Positions 6,323-7,286 of a stretch of DNA of 7,286 bases are shown here, one piece after another. This DNA comes from CAVPMN01 sp963706425 (lineage in GTDB: Bacteria > Actinomycetota > Acidimicrobiia > Acidimicrobiales > Acidimicrobilacustridaceae): the NCBI GenBank assembly GCA_963706425.1, contig CAVPMN010000007.1, positions 1 to 7,286 of the forward strand, given 5' to 3'. The first letter of the stretch is position 1; each line of letters starts with the position of its first letter. The notes beneath the pieces were generated by a model, which ran no database searches, had not been told where the DNA came from, and worked only from the letters and a program-made list of their open reading frames with translations. The position numbers and the translations under genes were made by a program.

Positions 6323-7286
6323 GCGCCACCTCCGGGAGGGAGCCGGTGTCCGAACGGCCAAAGCGCTCGACGTCGACGTCGAGCTTCGGTGTCAGCAAGC
6401 GCGAGAGCCACGACGCTGTCCGACTTCTACGCCCGGTTCACCGCTCCCGAGCTGTCCGACGACGAACGCGTCCGTCCACCCCGACGACCTGGTGATCGCC
6501 GACCCGTTCATCGTGGGCAGCTCCACCGACACGCACCACCTGCCTGACAACTCGGTGGCCCTCATCGTCACGTCACGCCCTACTTCGTCGGCAAGCAATA
6601 CGAGCGCGACATCGAGCACGAAGAGATTCCCTCGTCCTACGTCGACTACCTCGAGATGCTCGGCGCCGTGTTCGCCGATGCAAAGCGTGGTCGAGCCTGG
6701 CGGGCGCATCGCGGTCAACGTGGCCAACCTCGGGAGCAAGCCCTACCGATCGCTGTCGGCCGACGTGATCACCATCCTCCAGATCACCTCCAGATGCTGT
6801 TGCGCGGCGAGGTCATCTGGCAGAAGGGCAAGGGCAGCACGGGCTCGTGCGCATGGGGCACGTTCCGAAAGCCCGGCAACCCTGGTTGCTGCGGAACAGC
6901 GACATCAGCGTCGAGCGGGTCATCATCGCCGGCAAGGGTCGCTTCGACCGGGCCGTGTCCGACCGCCAGCGCGGCCCCCTCGGCCTGCCGCACAAGGTCA
7001 CCACCACGAGCGACGAGTTCATGGAGGCGACACTCGACGTCTGGCAGATCGACGCCGAGAGCGCCCAGGGCGTCTGCCACCCGGCACCGTTCCCGGTCCA
7101 GCTGCCCCGGCGACTGATCGAGCTCTACACGTATGAGCACGACCTGGTGCTCGATCCGTTCATGGGATCAGGCACCACATTGGTCGCCGCCGCTAAGACC
7201 AACAGGCGCTATGTCGGCTACGACCTCGACCCGGCGTTCACCGCCCTCGCGCTCGGCGAGCGGGTCGAGGGCGTGCTCGAACGGCA
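6319..7286 (+). CDS. Site-specific DNA methyltransferase (N4-cytosine/N6-adenine, beta-type motif order), 3' truncated
   Basis: This enzyme transfers a methyl group from S-adenosylmethionine to an exocyclic amino group in DNA. After an N-terminus reading MSATSGREPVSERPKRS, the segment HLPDNSVALIVTS leads to catalytic motif IV, which is TSPPYF if one missing C near 6576 is restored (read as TCACGCCC). Then come FVGKQYERDIEHEEIPSSY, VVEPGGRIAVNVANLG, LLRGEVIWQKGKGS, WGTFRKPGNP, HPAPFPVQLPRRLIELYTY, and motif I DPFMGSGTT (7153-7179) followed by VGYDLDP. Motif IV before motif I is the beta arrangement, as in CcrM/HinfI-type enzymes; SPPY is common in N4-cytosine enzymes but not decisive. Frame changes lie near 6416, 6470, 6576, 6685, 6780 and 6875. 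The start ATG overlaps the exonuclease stop (ATGA), so the two are co-translated. The window ends at about codon 322, probably close to the C-terminus. Confidence 0.92.

Noticed and set aside
1..7286. CRISPR arrays, tRNA or rRNA genes, prophage or IS genes.
   Set aside because: No spaced direct repeats, no cloverleaf or rRNA-like sequence, and no mobile-element protein motifs were seen on either strand.

Overview
The window is very G+C-rich, and its coding reads as actinobacterial. A wax ester synthase/diacylglycerol acyltransferase, a PIN-PhoH protein, a zinc-less sigma/anti-sigma-type pair and possible leaderless starts all point to Actinobacteria, perhaps an Acidimicrobiia-like lineage (inference only). 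The reading frame breaks repeatedly in every gene, yet conserved motifs continue on both sides of each break. I therefore treat the seven genes as intact genes read through single-base indels (a draft or noisy read), not as seven pseudogenes. Coordinates span the whole gene, and frame changes are noted per entry.

Layout: (1) 1-1215 (+), the 3' part of a WS/DGAT acyltransferase. It is convergent, with a 4-base gap, on (2) 1220-1657 (-), a HIT-family nucleotide hydrolase. (3) 1844-3162 (+) is a PIN-PhoH ATPase/RNase (PhoH2 type), divergent from the HIT gene across about 186 bases and followed by a strong hairpin at 3185-3220. (4) A minus-strand two-gene operon follows: an ECF sigma factor (5286-4782) translationally coupled through ATGA to a membrane-anchored PD40/beta-propeller protein (4785 to about 3216), a plausible non-canonical anti-sigma or sensor. 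(5) After about 300 non-coding bases comes a plus-strand pair, also joined by ATGA: a DEDDy 3'-5' exonuclease-like protein (5666-6322) and a beta-type DNA methyltransferase (6319 to the window edge).

The most unusual structure is a pair of related, near-palindromic elements of about 50 bases in opposite orientation, at 3249-3297 and 5301-5350. They share a 14-base identical core and bracket the sigma/PD40 operon. One sits directly against the sigma factor's Shine-Dalgarno sequence and the other at the distal end of the operon. A separate perfect 17-bp inverted repeat lies inside the PD40 gene just before its membrane segment.

Functionally the window combines storage-lipid synthesis, nucleotide and RNA metabolism, an envelope-signalling sigma module, and a nuclease-methyltransferase pair that could belong to a DNA modification or defence locus continuing beyond the right edge.
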